A stretch of 64,000 nt of DNA from Deltaproteobacteria bacterium (GTDB lineage Bacteria; Myxococcota_A; Polyangia; DRWM01; JAAZOP01), in the NCBI GenBank assembly GCA_016218815.1, contig JACRCX010000025.1, positions 62,001 through 126,000 of the forward strand. The letters are read 5' to 3'. The notes under the pieces are model-generated. The model saw nothing but the letters and a program-made list of their open reading frames with translations. It did not search any database and had not been told where the DNA came from. Numbering within the stretch: the first letter of the stretch is position 1; every line of letters begins with the position of its first letter. A program made the position numbers and the translations under genes. Below, piece by piece: positions 49,160 to 58,186 of the stretch.

Positions 49160-50254
49160 TCACAGCTCCGGCCTCCGGGCCATCACGTCGATGACCTCGC
49201 CGAGCATCAGCGCGTAGGCCTGCCGGACGAAGCGGACGTAGTGCGGCGAGCGGGTGCCGGCCGCGCGGACGAGAGACTCGAGGTTGTCGACCGTGCGGCG
49301 CCAGGCGCGCTCGACATCGTCGAACGTCCAGCGCCCCTCGAGGACGGGAGTGGAGCGGCCGACGGCGAGGTCGGCCTCGGCATCGAACCAGTCGTCGAGG
49401 ATCTGCATGAACATGGCGACGTCGTACATCCAGCGGCGGGCGCCTTCGCCGGTCCAGCGCACGAGGGGGAAGAGGAGGCCGTCGATGGTGCCTTCGGTGC
49501 CGGCGCGGCGGTGGCCGAGCCCTTCGGGGTCGGGCTCGCCGTTCATGGCCCGCACCTCGGCACGGATCCAGTCGTGCACGCGCACCATCGCGGCCTCGAA
49601 CGCGGCGCGCTCGTCGGATTCCAGGCGGTCGCCCATCGCGACGACGAGGGCGCGGGTGAGGGCCAGCTCGGGAGTCGCGGGCGGCGCGAGGCCATCGATG
49701 ATCGCGTGGAGCAAGGCGCCGCGCTCGTCGGGGGTGCCGTCCAGGCAGTGGTCGAGGACGTGGTCGACGACGACGATGAACGAGGCGATCTGGACAATTC
49801 GGCGGTGCTGTTCGAGGAAGGCGACGCGACCGAGGACCTCGAGTGCGGCGCGGCCGAGGAGGCCGAGGGCGGGGGCGGGGAGGGGCAACCGGTCGCCCGC
49901 GGTGGTGACGACGCGGAGGAGCAGGGGCGGCCGGGAGGCGCAGAACAGCACGGTGTACGGGGACGAGGCGTACAGATCGCAGGCGCCGAGGCGGAGTTTG
50001 GCGAAGAACGGCAGGCGGCGCAGGGCGGGCCAGTGGCGAGCGACGAGGGGGGCGACGTGGCGATCGAAGTTGCGGCGGGTGATGCCGCGGATGCCGAGGG
50101 CGAGTTGGCGGGCGGAGGGGTCGGCGGGGCCGAGGAGGGTGCGGACGGCGGCCACGCGCGCGGGGCGGGGGGGGAGCGACGGGGCTGGCTTCGCGGGCGG
50201 CGGTGGCGTGCGGCGGGTCGGGCTGGCGATCTGGTGCGGCAGCAGGTCCCCCAT
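49160..50254 (-). CDS. Class I isoprenoid synthase-fold protein
   Basis: 364 residues, all-helical prediction after a proline-rich start. Two Asp-rich motifs are spaced as in class I isoprenoid enzymes: VVVDHVLDHCLD (D164, D168) and MFMQILDDWFDAEAD (D287, D288, D291), both of which would coordinate Mg-diphosphate. I place it with unnamed 'class 1 isoprenoid biosynthesis enzymes' of bacteria. ATG 50254 is chosen; an ATG at 50317 is also in frame. Co-transcription with two ArsA-like ATPases is unusual. Product unknown. Confidence 0.6.
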   Translation of the reverse strand: MGDLLPHQIASPTRRTPPPPAKPAPSLPPRPARVAAVRTLLGPADPSARQLALGIRGITRRNFDRHVAPLVARHWPALRRLPFFAKLRLGACDLYASSPYTVLFCASRPPLLLRVVTTAGDRLPLPAPALGLLGRAALEVLGRVAFLEQHRRIVQIASFIVVVDHVLDHCLDGTPDERGALLHAIIDGLAPPATPELALTRALVVAMGDRLESDERAAFEAAMVRVHDWIRAEVRAMNGEPDPEGLGHRRAGTEGTIDGLLFPLVRWTGEGARRWMYDVAMFMQILDDWFDAEADLAVGRSTPVLEGRWTFDDVERAWRRTVDNLESLVRAAGTRSPHYVRFVRQAYALMLGEVIDVMARRPEL

Positions 50255-50435
50255 GGGAGGTGGACGATAGGGGGATTTGCGGGGGGTCGCAAGGGATGGG
50301 GGGAGGCGGGCCATCACGGCCCGATCGCCGGGGCGGACGTCGGGGTGGCCGCGCAGCAGGGCTTCGACGCGGGCGGCGAACAGATCGGCGCCGGCTCCGT
50401 TGGCAAAGCGAGCAGAAGCTCGTATTCATGAGGTC

Positions 50436-51059
50436 ATGGCAGAGAGCAACGAGGCGCAGGGTCAACGGTCGGGTGGCGAGGCTGCGGGGGCGGGGCACAT
50501 CTGTCCGTGGTGGATCGGCTGGCTGCTGTTGAGTCCGTTGCGGCGGCTGTTCGAGAGTCCGGAGAGGTTGCTGGGGCCGCACGTGCGGCCGGGGATGACG
50601 GTCTTGGAACCCGGCTGCGGGATGGGGTTCTTCAGCCTGCCGCTGGCGCGGATGGTCGGTCCGGCGGGGCGGGTGGTGTGCGTGGACCTGCAGTCGCGGA
50701 TGATCGCGGGGCTGCGGCGGCGGGCGGAGAGGGCGGGGCTCGCGGGGCGGATCGAGGCGATCACCGGGACGCTGGACGAGGCAGCGCTGGAGGCGCGGCG
50801 CGGGGCCGTGGACGTGGCGGTGGCGATCCACATGGTGCACGAGGTGCGGGACGGGGCGGCGTTCGTGCGGCGGCTGTTCGAGATGTTGCGGCCCGGGGGG
50901 CGGCTCTTGATCGTGGAGCCGAAGGGGCACGTGTCGGCGGGGGCGTTCGAGGGCACGGTGGTGCTGGCGACAGCGGCGGGATTCGCGGAGTGCGGACGTC
51001 CGCTGGGACCCGGGGGCCGGGCGGTGCTGCTGGAGCGACCGGCGGGCGATGCGGTGTGA
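50436..51059 (+). CDS. SAM-dependent methyltransferase
   Basis: 207 residues, class I fold. VLEPGCGMGFFSLPLA is the glycine-rich AdoMet loop, VVCVDLQSRMI the acidic end of the second strand, and RPGGRLLIVEPKGHV the later strand. A hydrophobic ICPWWIGWLLLSPLRRLFES near the start is typical of methyltransferases acting on small or lipid-like substrates at the membrane. Substrate unknown. It is divergent from the isoprenoid synthase-like gene (182 bases apart), so the two might share regulation. Confidence 0.85.
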   Translation: MAESNEAQGQRSGGEAAGAGHICPWWIGWLLLSPLRRLFESPERLLGPHVRPGMTVLEPGCGMGFFSLPLARMVGPAGRVVCVDLQSRMIAGLRRRAERAGLAGRIEAITGTLDEAALEARRGAVDVAVAIHMVHEVRDGAAFVRRLFEMLRPGGRLLIVEPKGHVSAGAFEGTVVLATAAGFAECGRPLGPGGRAVLLERPAGDAV

Positions 51060-51205
51060 CGCGGGGGCGGGCGCGTGTGGCTGCCGTGGTGCTCGGCGTG
51101 TTGCTGGTCGCGGCGGTGGCCGGCGCGATCGTGGTGTTGCCGCCGAATTCCCGTGTTCTTGCGTGGTCAGGCCCGGTCCCGATCACCGCAGATGACCGCA
51201 GATGA
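51056..51205 (+). pseudogene. Start of a membrane or secreted protein, cut short
   Basis: GTG 51056 overlaps the methyltransferase stop and opens a frame with a signal-anchor (VAAVVLGVLLVAAVAGAIVV) and LPPNSRVLAWSGP, then runs into decamer repeat DNA (51181-51211) and stops. The coupled start and good hydrophobic segment suggest the 5' end of a real gene whose remainder was lost, probably when the transposase remnant next to it arrived. Confidence 0.5.
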
Positions 51206-51211
51206 CCGCAT
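51181..51211 (+). repeat. Decamer tandem GATGACCGCA
   Basis: Three 10-base units (GATCACCGCA, GATGACCGCA twice) at the junction between the truncated gene and the transposase remnant. Confidence 0.8.
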
Positions 51212-52365
51212 GGGGCGCACAGGCGGTGCACACTGTGGGCACACCGGCCGAACGGCGGGGGCGCTCGGCGACCTCCGATCGGAGCACATCGACTGTCGAG
51301 TCCGAGTCGTGGGGACGGAGTTCGGGAGAACTCGTCTGGTCATTTTGCTGGCAGATGATCGGCATCTTCCTCACGTTGGCGACGATCACGAGCTGGCTGG
51401 TGGACCTCACGATCATGCCGACCACCGCCGGCTTTCGGGTGCCCTGGGTGCCGTGCGCCCTGTTCCAGCGCTGGCCGTTCTGCTGGTGGATCGTCGTGTT
51501 CATCGACCACTTCTCGCGGAGCGTCGTCGGACACGCCGTGTTCCTGAAGGAGCCGACAGCGGCCGAGGTCCTGCGCGCCTTGGACGGCGTCGTTCGCCGT
51601 GCAGGGCGAGCCCCGAAGTACATCATCACGGACAGCGGCGCGCAGATCCGGCACGAGTACGTCGCGTGGTGCAAGGGTCTCGGCGTGAAGCCGCGGTTCG
51701 GAGCGATCGGCCAGTACGGTTCGATCGCCGTCGTCGAGAGGGCGATCAAGACCTTGAAGGAGGAGGGCCTGCGTCGGATCGCCGTCCCGCTCCGGCAGAC
51801 CGAGATGGTCGGCGAGGTCGAAGCGTTCGTCGGATGGACCAACGTCAACCGGCCGCACATGAGCTTGGTGGGTGCGACGCCGAGCGAGGTCCACCGCAGG
51901 GCTCGACCTGCCCGCGACGGACCGCGCTTCGAGCCGCGGCCCCGGTACCCCGTACCCCGGGGCGAGAAGCTGCGCGCGGCGAAGGGCGCCGTGTTCCGGC
52001 TGACGCTCGGTCACCACGAGGGGCGCCCCCATCTGCCCGCCACCCGGTCAGCTCACGCGACGATCTCTTGCGGAACTACGGGCCGGATTCCCGGCAAGGT
52101 TTGCGGGATCACGACAACTACAGTCCCAGGTTCGTCCCGCCGGAGTCGCCACAGAAGATCTGTGAAGGCGGATTGGTTACAAGCCGCGAGCAACATCCAG
52201 GGCGCCCGTGCCTGGGCCAAGACTGTTGCGTTCATTCCATCTCCCGGCGGCGGGTCGGCGCCGGACGCATCGCCCCGGCGTGGTGCACCCGCGGTGGCAG
52301 GGCACCGGAGAAATGCAGCGACGACCGCGGCGGGCCCCGTCGGGATGGTGGCTTGTCTGACGTAG
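51202..52365 (+). pseudogene. Integrase-core (rve) transposase remnant
   Basis: The readable domain runs from about 51385 to 51905. WLVDLTIMPTTAGF holds the first catalytic Asp (codon 68 from ATG 51202), YIITDSGAQIRHEY the second, and IAVVERAIKTLKEEG the Glu; WTNVNRPHMSLVGATPSEVH is the usual end of IS481/IS3-like integrase cores. The N-terminal DNA-binding part is absent, the first sixty codons are not transposase-like, and the frame continues far past the normal end. No terminal inverted repeats are apparent. It is probably a decayed insertion. Confidence 0.7.
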
Positions 52366-52401
52366 TTGTCGTGGACCGGGTCGCGCAGTTGGACTCGGCG
52401 T

Positions 52402-52713
52402 CTACCCGACGACTTCCTTGAGCGCCTTGAGCGCCGCGAGCCGCACGACGCGCTTCGCCGGCTTGGCCTTGCGGATCTCCTCCTGCTTGGTGAAGGGGTT
52501 CATCCACTTCCCCGCCTTGACGGCCGCCTTGGTCCGGATCTTCGCCTTGACCATGCCCGGCAGGATCGCGAACTCGCCGGGGCCCTTCTTGCCAAGCTCC
52601 TTGGCAGCCAGCACGCCGAGCACGTCGAACACCGACGCCACCAGCTTGCGGCTCAACCCGGTCTTCTCCGCGATGTGCGTCACGATCTGCCCCTTGGTCA
52701 TCTTGTTCGCCAT
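52402..52713 (-). CDS. HU-family DNA-binding protein
   Basis: 103 residues. MTKGQIVTHIAEKTGLSRKL is the first HU helix region, followed by the beta-arm region LPGMVKAKIRTKAAVKAGKW and a basic C-terminal RKAKPAKRVVRLAALKALKE. The canonical 'GRNPxTGE' tip is replaced by NPFTKQEE, as in divergent HU relatives. It binds and bends DNA. GGGAGG precedes ATG 52713. It is an intact gene surrounded by debris. Confidence 0.85.
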   Translation of the reverse strand: MANKMTKGQIVTHIAEKTGLSRKLVASVFDVLGVLAAKELGKKGPGEFAILPGMVKAKIRTKAAVKAGKWMNPFTKQEEIRKAKPAKRVVRLAALKALKEVVG

Positions 52714-53090
52714 CTCCGACCTCCCAACCGTCGGCGTCACCGGCGGCATCGTGCCGCTCGGACCCGACGGAACAGCATCTACGGCATCGGCGGCGGCGAG
52801 GTCAACCTCGACAGCGGCACTGCCGGCGGGGTGTCCGGAGCGCTCGTCGTCATGATACTCGTGGGCGAGGCGACACCGGCGCCGAGAATGGTGGGCAAAA
52901 TGCCCAGAAGGGATTTGCCCAGGGGGGTACTCCGTCGCACGTAGGGTGACACGTCCCGGACGCCGATTGGCGCTTCTGCGACGGGGGAGCGCCTCTGGCG
53001 TGGACCTTCGAGCCCGGCGGCCGCGCCGGCGCCGTCCAAGCCATGCCGTTCGCCTCGTCGCCGTTGGCCGGTGGTGTAGACTCCCGTGCC
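52714..53090. other. Intergenic region without a convincing gene
   Basis: About 375 bases upstream of HU. Short frames exist on both strands, but none has recognisable similarity or a good start. It presumably holds the HU promoter. Confidence 0.6.
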
Positions 53091-53144
53091 GTGGGTGAGC
53101 GCCGCAAGGTGCTGCTTTCATGGAGCAGCGGCAAGGACAGCTGG
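53091..53144 (+). pseudogene. N-terminal fragment of an ATP-pyrophosphatase (DUF71-like)
   Basis: GTG 53091 opens GERRKVLLSWSSGKDSW, the PP-loop start of adenine nucleotide alpha-hydrolase/diphthine ammonia ligase-like proteins ('VLLSWSSGKDSA'). After the last Trp the match stops abruptly at the IS66 fragment. Confidence 0.6.
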
Positions 53145-53258
53145 CGAGGCGAACAGCTCCTTCGTCACGCTTCTGGCGAGCTTCCAACCCCACGAGATCG
53201 AACCGTGGGCGTACCTGCGCGCCCTGTCCTGCCTCTTGCCTAGTTGGCCCGTGCGCGG
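53143..53258 (+). pseudogene. IS66-family transposase C-terminal fragment
   Basis: In another frame the DNA reads GEANSSFVTLLASFQPHEIE, then PWAYLRALSCLLPSWP, the characteristic end of IS66 transposases ('L-ATC-LHGIEPWAYLRDVL-LLPSWP'). It adjoins the ATP-pyrophosphatase fragment on one side and the kinase fragment on the other. Confidence 0.6.
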
Positions 53259-53261
53259 AGG

Positions 53262-53402
53262 GATGTCGGGGTTGGCCGCGATCTCGGGGTGGATGAGCTT
53301 CACGGCGCAGCGTCGGTCGATGATCGCGTGGCGGGCCTCGTGGACGACGCCCATCCCGCCCTCGCCCAGTCGGCGCACGAGGCGGTACTTCCCCTCGATC
53401 AT
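53262..53402 (-). pseudogene. N-terminal fragment of a Ser/Thr protein kinase
   Basis: From ATG 53402 the minus strand reads MIEGKYRLVRRLGEGGMGVV, then AVKLIHPEIAANPD: the glycine loop and catalytic Lys of a bacterial Hanks-type kinase. It then enters the IS66 fragment, and the catalytic loop is missing. Confidence 0.65.
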
Positions 53403-53522
53403 CACACCGGTACGGTCGGTGGCCACGGAGCGGGATCTCGGCACGGGGAGGGGGGGCGGGGTCAAGAGAAGGTCGGATGTCGCTGGGTGAGACTACACCT
53501 CGGTCTCGCAGGACGTGCACAA

Positions 53523-53948
53523 CTACCAGAGCCCCTTCGGATGCGTGGACAGAAGGAACCAGATCCTGGGCTCCTGTTCGAGCCGGTTCCACCTCCTGGA
53601 ATCATGTTCGAGCCAGTTCCAGCAGTGCGCGCGATGGCCCCGTGTGAACGGGGAGATCATCTCCATGACCTCGTACCAGGAACTCCGGCACAGCACCCAC
53701 TCGAAGGAGCGGCCACAAAGCGGACGGATGCCCGCGTCGTTCTCGCCGACCTTCGCGGCGACGACGCAGCCGTCGAGCGGTCGAACGCCCGGCAGCGCCT
53801 CAAGGCTGACGGACTCCGCCTTGCCACACGCGAGCATCGCCACGGCTTCCTGCACGGCTCGTGCGGTCTGCGGGTCATCGCCGTAGAGGCGCAACATCGG
53901 CGCGTCGGGCAGGTCGTCCTGCGGGGGTAGGTAGTCGAGCTTCATCAT
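53523..53948 (-). CDS. Small protein of unknown family
   Basis: 141 residues, start at ATG 53948 (or 53945) behind a weak GGAG. I recognise a recurrent but unnamed pattern (MLRLYGDDPQTARAVQEAVA, then CVVAAKVGENDAG and WYEVMEMISPFT), seen in myxobacterial and planctomycete proteins of similar size. It is soluble and has no motif that reveals an activity. A 16-base direct repeat (TGTTCGAGCCGGTTCC, 30 bases apart) lies in its 3' end and gives WNWLEHD/WNRLEQE. Confidence 0.5.
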   Translation of the reverse strand: MMKLDYLPPQDDLPDAPMLRLYGDDPQTARAVQEAVAMLACGKAESVSLEALPGVRPLDGCVVAAKVGENDAGIRPLCGRSFEWVLCRSSWYEVMEMISPFTRGHRAHCWNWLEHDSRRWNRLEQEPRIWFLLSTHPKGLW

Positions 53949-54161
53949 GGCGAGTGCTCCGACGGGACGACCGTAGGCGGACCAACTCGGCGGCGTCATC
54001 GGGCACCTCGTAGGTCTCGCCGGTCCGACCCAGTTCGGTGCACCGCCGGGTGCATCCCCGTCGAGCCGCCAACCCCAACGGCCCTCCCCTTGTCGGCCCC
54101 GCCTCGGCGGGCTCGTCGTAGCAGGGAATACGATCGCACGACGGGCGGTTGCAACAGCAGC

Positions 54162-54668
54162 ATGCGGGAGCCCAGCGATCGCGCTCGTCGCCGAACCAGA
54201 CCAGTCCACGTCGCGGCCCTGGCCGCCCTGGGCCTCCCCGCGGTCTTCGCCCTGTGGCTGTTCGTCAGCCTCGTCCCCCGGTTCCCCTGTGCCTGCCGCG
54301 AATCCGTCCTCCCCATCCAACTCCAGAAACTCGCCGACGCCGCGCGAGAGTACGTGTGGTTCCACGGCCGCTGTCCGACGTTCGACGACCTCGCAAAGCA
54401 GGGCTTGATCATGCAAGACCAGAGGAAGGACCCGTGGGGAAGGGATCTCCGGATCCGGTGTACGTCGCGCTCCGTCGAGGCGCGCTCCGCGGGGAAGGAC
54501 GCCGCCTTCGACACGCCGGACGATCGGTACTTCTCGCTGTTCGCCGTCACCGGCGGCACCGACTCGGGCGCGACCGCGCGCACGACACCGTGTCCCTCCG
54601 GCGCCGGAGCCGTAGAGTCCCCGTGCCCCGCGGCGGTCGTCCGGACAGCCCGGTTGCCGACGTTCTAG
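54162..54668 (+). CDS. GspG-like C-terminal domain protein with one membrane segment
   Basis: 168 residues. After a basic start comes one hydrophobic helix (VAALAALGLPAVFALWLFVS), then LPIQLQKLADAAREYVWFHG, CPTFDDLAKQGLI, DPWGRDLRIRC and SAGKDAAFDTPDD. The last two are the hallmarks of type II secretion major pseudopilins (DPWG-P, 'SxGxDG-GT-DD' calcium site). There is no prepilin peptidase site before the helix, so it is a relative rather than a standard pseudopilin. The stretch after residue 130 is low in complexity. Confidence 0.6.
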   Translation: MREPSDRARRRTRPVHVAALAALGLPAVFALWLFVSLVPRFPCACRESVLPIQLQKLADAAREYVWFHGRCPTFDDLAKQGLIMQDQRKDPWGRDLRIRCTSRSVEARSAGKDAAFDTPDDRYFSLFAVTGGTDSGATARTTPCPSGAGAVESPCPAAVVRTARLPTF

Positions 54669-54834
54669 AAGTCCCCGACCACGAGCGCGACGCCCGTGCG
54701 CCACGCGCTGTTACGCTACCGAAGGCGCGTGCTTGCCTGCATTGCTCTCCCGTGCTGTAATCACCGACGGCATGGGTCAAGCCACGCTCCGGAGATTTCC
54801 GCGTATCGGACTCCCATTCCGAACGGGAGGCGAC

Positions 54835-56289
54835 ATGACACGAACCCGAACGGTCTTCGGCCAGATCATCCTTCCCTTGGTTGCCGCCCCTCTCCTCGCC
54901 TGCTCCTCCGGGGTTTCCCTCGCCGGCGACCAGGATGTCTCGGACAGCGAACTCGACGACAGGACGCCCGGAGCGGATGCGGACGGCGATGCGACAATCC
55001 CGGACGCAGTTCCGGATGCGGCCCCGGACACAGTTTCGGACGCCGGAGAAGCGCGGGACGGCGACCCCGACCCTGACGCGGATGCCGGCGCCGCCGAAGA
55101 TGCTACCTGGGATGCCACGGACACGCCTCCCGACGCTACGACCGCGCATCTGGTCCCCGACGAGATGGAGACGTTCTTCGACTTCGGAGATCCGGGAAGC
55201 TGGCGTGACAGCGCAGTCCCCATGCACCGGCACTCTTTCCCCGTCGCCTGGTCCGGCAGTGCCTACGCCGTGGTACTCGAAGATCGGAGCGGGGGGACGG
55301 ACGTTCCGGGGCCGATCGCCGTGTTCCGCTTCGAGCGCGGAGTTGAGGGGCTGCACGAGATGTGGGTCGACGACGAACCGGAAATCACGGAGTACAACTC
55401 GATCTGCTGGACCGGTGAGGCATTCGTCGTCGCGCTACCCACCTTCGACGTGGGGCTCCGGGTTCTGGCGTTGGACGGTGCTGGCTCTCTGATCCGGCCG
55501 CCGCAACTGCTCGCCGCCGATGCGACGTACGTTCCCGCCGCGCACGGCGAGGCCCCGGTCGTCCTCTGTCCGGACAGCGGCGCGTTCGTGCTGGAACCCG
55601 GCCGCGGCGCGGGCGGTCTCGACCGGCTGTACGGAATCGCTCCCGACGGAACGGCCTCGGGTGGGTTCGTCGATGCGGATGTCCCGACCTTCGCGCGCAA
55701 CCTGTATTTCGCCCCTGTCCCGTGCGCGACGAGCGGCGACGACGTCGCGTGCGCGACGGATGCCGGTCTCGCCTTCGTTCGTGGCGACGGCTCCGCGCGA
55801 GCGGCCGATCCGCTCTCGGGGGCGCCGGTCTGCGGGAGCCCCACCGGCTGCGACACGGCAGCAACCGGGTCCGACGTCTTCCTGGTCGGTGGGCGGTTGA
55901 TGACTTGGCCCGAGTCCGAGCTCGTCTTGGCGCGCTGGTCGGTGGACGGCGGGCTGGCCCTCCCAACCGTCGAGGTGGACAGCACCGGCGGTTCGGGACC
56001 GGAGGCCCCCCGCGTTCGCGCGGCCGCGTCCGGAACCACCGTCCTCGCCGTGACCTTCGGCGGCGGATTCGTCCCCGACGGGACGAACGCGTGGCTCGTG
56101 GGCCGGGACGGCACCCCGATGGATCGCCTCGCCCCCCTCCCGGCTTGCGCGTTCATTGGTGGTGAACCCGAGTGTTTCGGTCACTCCTACGCGGAGGGCG
56201 GTACCGTGTTCTGGGAGGGCGACGCGTATGCGGCACTCTGGATCACGGGCCGTGGCGTGGCCTACCGCCGCCTCGCTCTCGCCTGGTAG
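54835..56289 (+). CDS. Lipoprotein with Asp-rich linker, probable beta-propeller
   Basis: 484 residues. ATG 54835 follows GGGAGG; lipobox APLLAC (C23), then SSGVSLAGDQD and a long Asp/Ala/Pro linker (25-105). The remainder consists of repeated strands (FPVAWSGSAYAVVLEDR, SICWTGEAFVVALPT, VLAVTFGGGFVPDGT) like 'W-G-x-F-V-V' blades. The neighbour on the other strand begins its mature part with the similar GGGPSLAGDQD, so the two convergent genes are probably paralogues. Function unknown. Confidence 0.7.
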   Translation: MTRTRTVFGQIILPLVAAPLLACSSGVSLAGDQDVSDSELDDRTPGADADGDATIPDAVPDAAPDTVSDAGEARDGDPDPDADAGAAEDATWDATDTPPDATTAHLVPDEMETFFDFGDPGSWRDSAVPMHRHSFPVAWSGSAYAVVLEDRSGGTDVPGPIAVFRFERGVEGLHEMWVDDEPEITEYNSICWTGEAFVVALPTFDVGLRVLALDGAGSLIRPPQLLAADATYVPAAHGEAPVVLCPDSGAFVLEPGRGAGGLDRLYGIAPDGTASGGFVDADVPTFARNLYFAPVPCATSGDDVACATDAGLAFVRGDGSARAADPLSGAPVCGSPTGCDTAATGSDVFLVGGRLMTWPESELVLARWSVDGGLALPTVEVDSTGGSGPEAPRVRAAASGTTVLAVTFGGGFVPDGTNAWLVGRDGTPMDRLAPLPACAFIGGEPECFGHSYAEGGTVFWEGDAYAALWITGRGVAYRRLALAW

Positions 56290-56295
56290 CTGGCG

Positions 56296-57897
56296 CTACA
56301 GCAGCGGCCGGACGCGCTGCGCGTAGATCGTGTTCCATTCGGAGTCACCCCCGCACGACCAGTACAGAACCACGAACTCGGTCCCGGACCAGCCGACGTC
56401 GCACCCGCCGGCGTTCCGCAGCCCCGCCGCAACCGTGACCTCGGCGCCCACGAGCGCGCCGTCCGGGCGGAGGACTCGGAATGCGATGCCGTCATCGCCA
56501 TCGCTGCCGCCCGCCGGTCCGGGCCCGGTCTCGTAGCAAAGGCCGACGATGCCGCGCTCCGGTACGGCCCGGAGGCTGGGACGACGATCCGCGATTCCCG
56601 ACGATGCCACCGCGAACGGACCGCTCGCGACTTCCCCCGCGAGCGCATCGACAACGACGACCCGGACCGCATCACCGTCCATCGCAGCGGCCAGCACGAA
56701 GTCGTTGTAGCCCTCGGCAGTCACCGAGCCGTCGCTGATGATGCCCATGGGCAGCGCCAGCAACTCGCGCCCGAGCCCGACCTCGGGCCATGGAAAGCCG
56801 CGGTAGCGTATCCCTCCGGCGCCCGACCACACGATCGCGACTCGGGAGCGCAGCGGCGCGGGCACCGGGCCAAGCCCTTCGCCTATCGCGATCGGGCCAT
56901 CGGCGATCCGCGAGTCGTCATCGATCCTCGCCGCGAGAATCGTGGTTGCATCCTCGTAGGCATTGTAGGTCACGATCCAGCCGCCCAGCGCAGGCGACCA
57001 TGCGATTCCCGGGTGCTCGCCGTGCGCCGGCATCCACGTCGGCCCCGAGCGCAACGCTCCGAGTCCGTCCACGGTGCCAACGGCCACCTCGTAGTGGCTC
57101 CAGTTCGCCGCAGCGAAGGCAAACCGATCCTCTCCCCACGCCAGCGCCACGTAACCGCCGTCGACCGGCAGCGTCCCCGGCGGTCCGATGGGATGGGCAT
57201 CGGCGTCCAACGCGCGGAAGCGCAGCGGGCCCCATGCGCCCCAGACCACGCCCCAGCCGGTGCCATTCCAGTCGACCACGGGCGGACCTCCGGCATCGAA
57301 GGAGTCGTCAGCCGCGACGGGATCACCCACCGGCTCCGCCGGCGCCTCCTCGTCGGGGAAGCAGCCCGGCGAACACGTGTCGCCGGCCATGCGGTTTCCG
57401 TCGTCACAGCGTTCGCCCGTGTCGACCACACCGTCACCGCAGGTGGGCCGGACGCACCGCGTCCGGCAGGCGTTCGGCTCCGTGTCGCTGCTCGCCGGCC
57501 CGTCATCGCACTCCTCGACATCGCTCGTCACGCCGTCGCCACACATCGGCAACGAGCAGTCGTTGCGGCACTCGTCGTCGTCGACCCCATTTCCGTCATC
57601 GCATCCCTCACCGACGTTTCGCACGCCGTCGCCGCAGACCCCGGCAGTCACGTCGGGCGACACGTCCGCATCTGCATCCCGGATCGCGTCGGCGTCCGGG
57701 TCGACGATCGTGTCGGGAGTCGCGTCGACCTCTGCGTCATCCCGGCCGTCGGGGACTCCAGCGTCGACGTCGACCGCATCCTGGTCCCCGGCCAGACTCG
57801 GCCCCCCGCCGCAGCCAGCGGGCGACCATGCTCCCAGCAGGACTAGCGCAAACGCGAGGCGACCGATCTGGGGCCTTCGGCGGGCGGCGTGGCTCAT
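56296..57897 (-). CDS. Lipoprotein with three myxobacterial Cys-rich repeats and a propeller-like domain
   Basis: 533 residues. ATG 57897 gives a lipobox ending SPAGC (C29), then GGGPSLAGDQD and an Asp-rich linker. Three Cys-rich repeats follow at about 100-200 (CGDGVRNVGEGCDDGNGVDD, CGDGVTSDVEECDDG, CGDGVVDTGERCDDGN). The C-terminal 330 residues form blades such as VVDWNGTGWGVVWG, GIAWSPALGGWIVTYNAYED and VGWSGTEFVVLYWS. GAGGT precedes the start. It ends seven bases from its convergent paralogue. Surface-exposed; function unknown. Confidence 0.75.
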   Translation of the reverse strand: MSHAARRRPQIGRLAFALVLLGAWSPAGCGGGPSLAGDQDAVDVDAGVPDGRDDAEVDATPDTIVDPDADAIRDADADVSPDVTAGVCGDGVRNVGEGCDDGNGVDDDECRNDCSLPMCGDGVTSDVEECDDGPASSDTEPNACRTRCVRPTCGDGVVDTGERCDDGNRMAGDTCSPGCFPDEEAPAEPVGDPVAADDSFDAGGPPVVDWNGTGWGVVWGAWGPLRFRALDADAHPIGPPGTLPVDGGYVALAWGEDRFAFAAANWSHYEVAVGTVDGLGALRSGPTWMPAHGEHPGIAWSPALGGWIVTYNAYEDATTILAARIDDDSRIADGPIAIGEGLGPVPAPLRSRVAIVWSGAGGIRYRGFPWPEVGLGRELLALPMGIISDGSVTAEGYNDFVLAAAMDGDAVRVVVVDALAGEVASGPFAVASSGIADRRPSLRAVPERGIVGLCYETGPGPAGGSDGDDGIAFRVLRPDGALVGAEVTVAAGLRNAGGCDVGWSGTEFVVLYWSCGGDSEWNTIYAQRVRPLL

Positions 57898-58186
57898 CTT
57901 CGACCTCGCTTCTGGCGAACGCTCGTTCGACACCATGCTCATTGCAGCACGTCCGGGTTGCGCACGCAACTCCTTGCCCGGGCAGCCGGCGTGCTCGGCG
58001 CGACCGCTGTGAGCGGTGCTGGCAAGGGCCCCGCCCATCGCCGTTTCCCTCCGAGGCCGGTGGCAGCGAGTCCCCCTGCCCCGCCGTGCCCACTCGGCCC
58101 GCGTGCCGCAGCCCGGCTCGGGAAGAAAGCATCCATTTCGGGAAAGCTGGCCCCGTTCGGCAACGGCCCCGGGGCAAGCCCGCCTC

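Noticed and set aside
53875..54078. Short minus-strand frame upstream of the 53523-53948 gene (ETYEVPDDAAELVRL)
   Set aside because: No start signal or recognisable family, and it overlaps the better supported gene. It might be a remnant, but the evidence is too weak.
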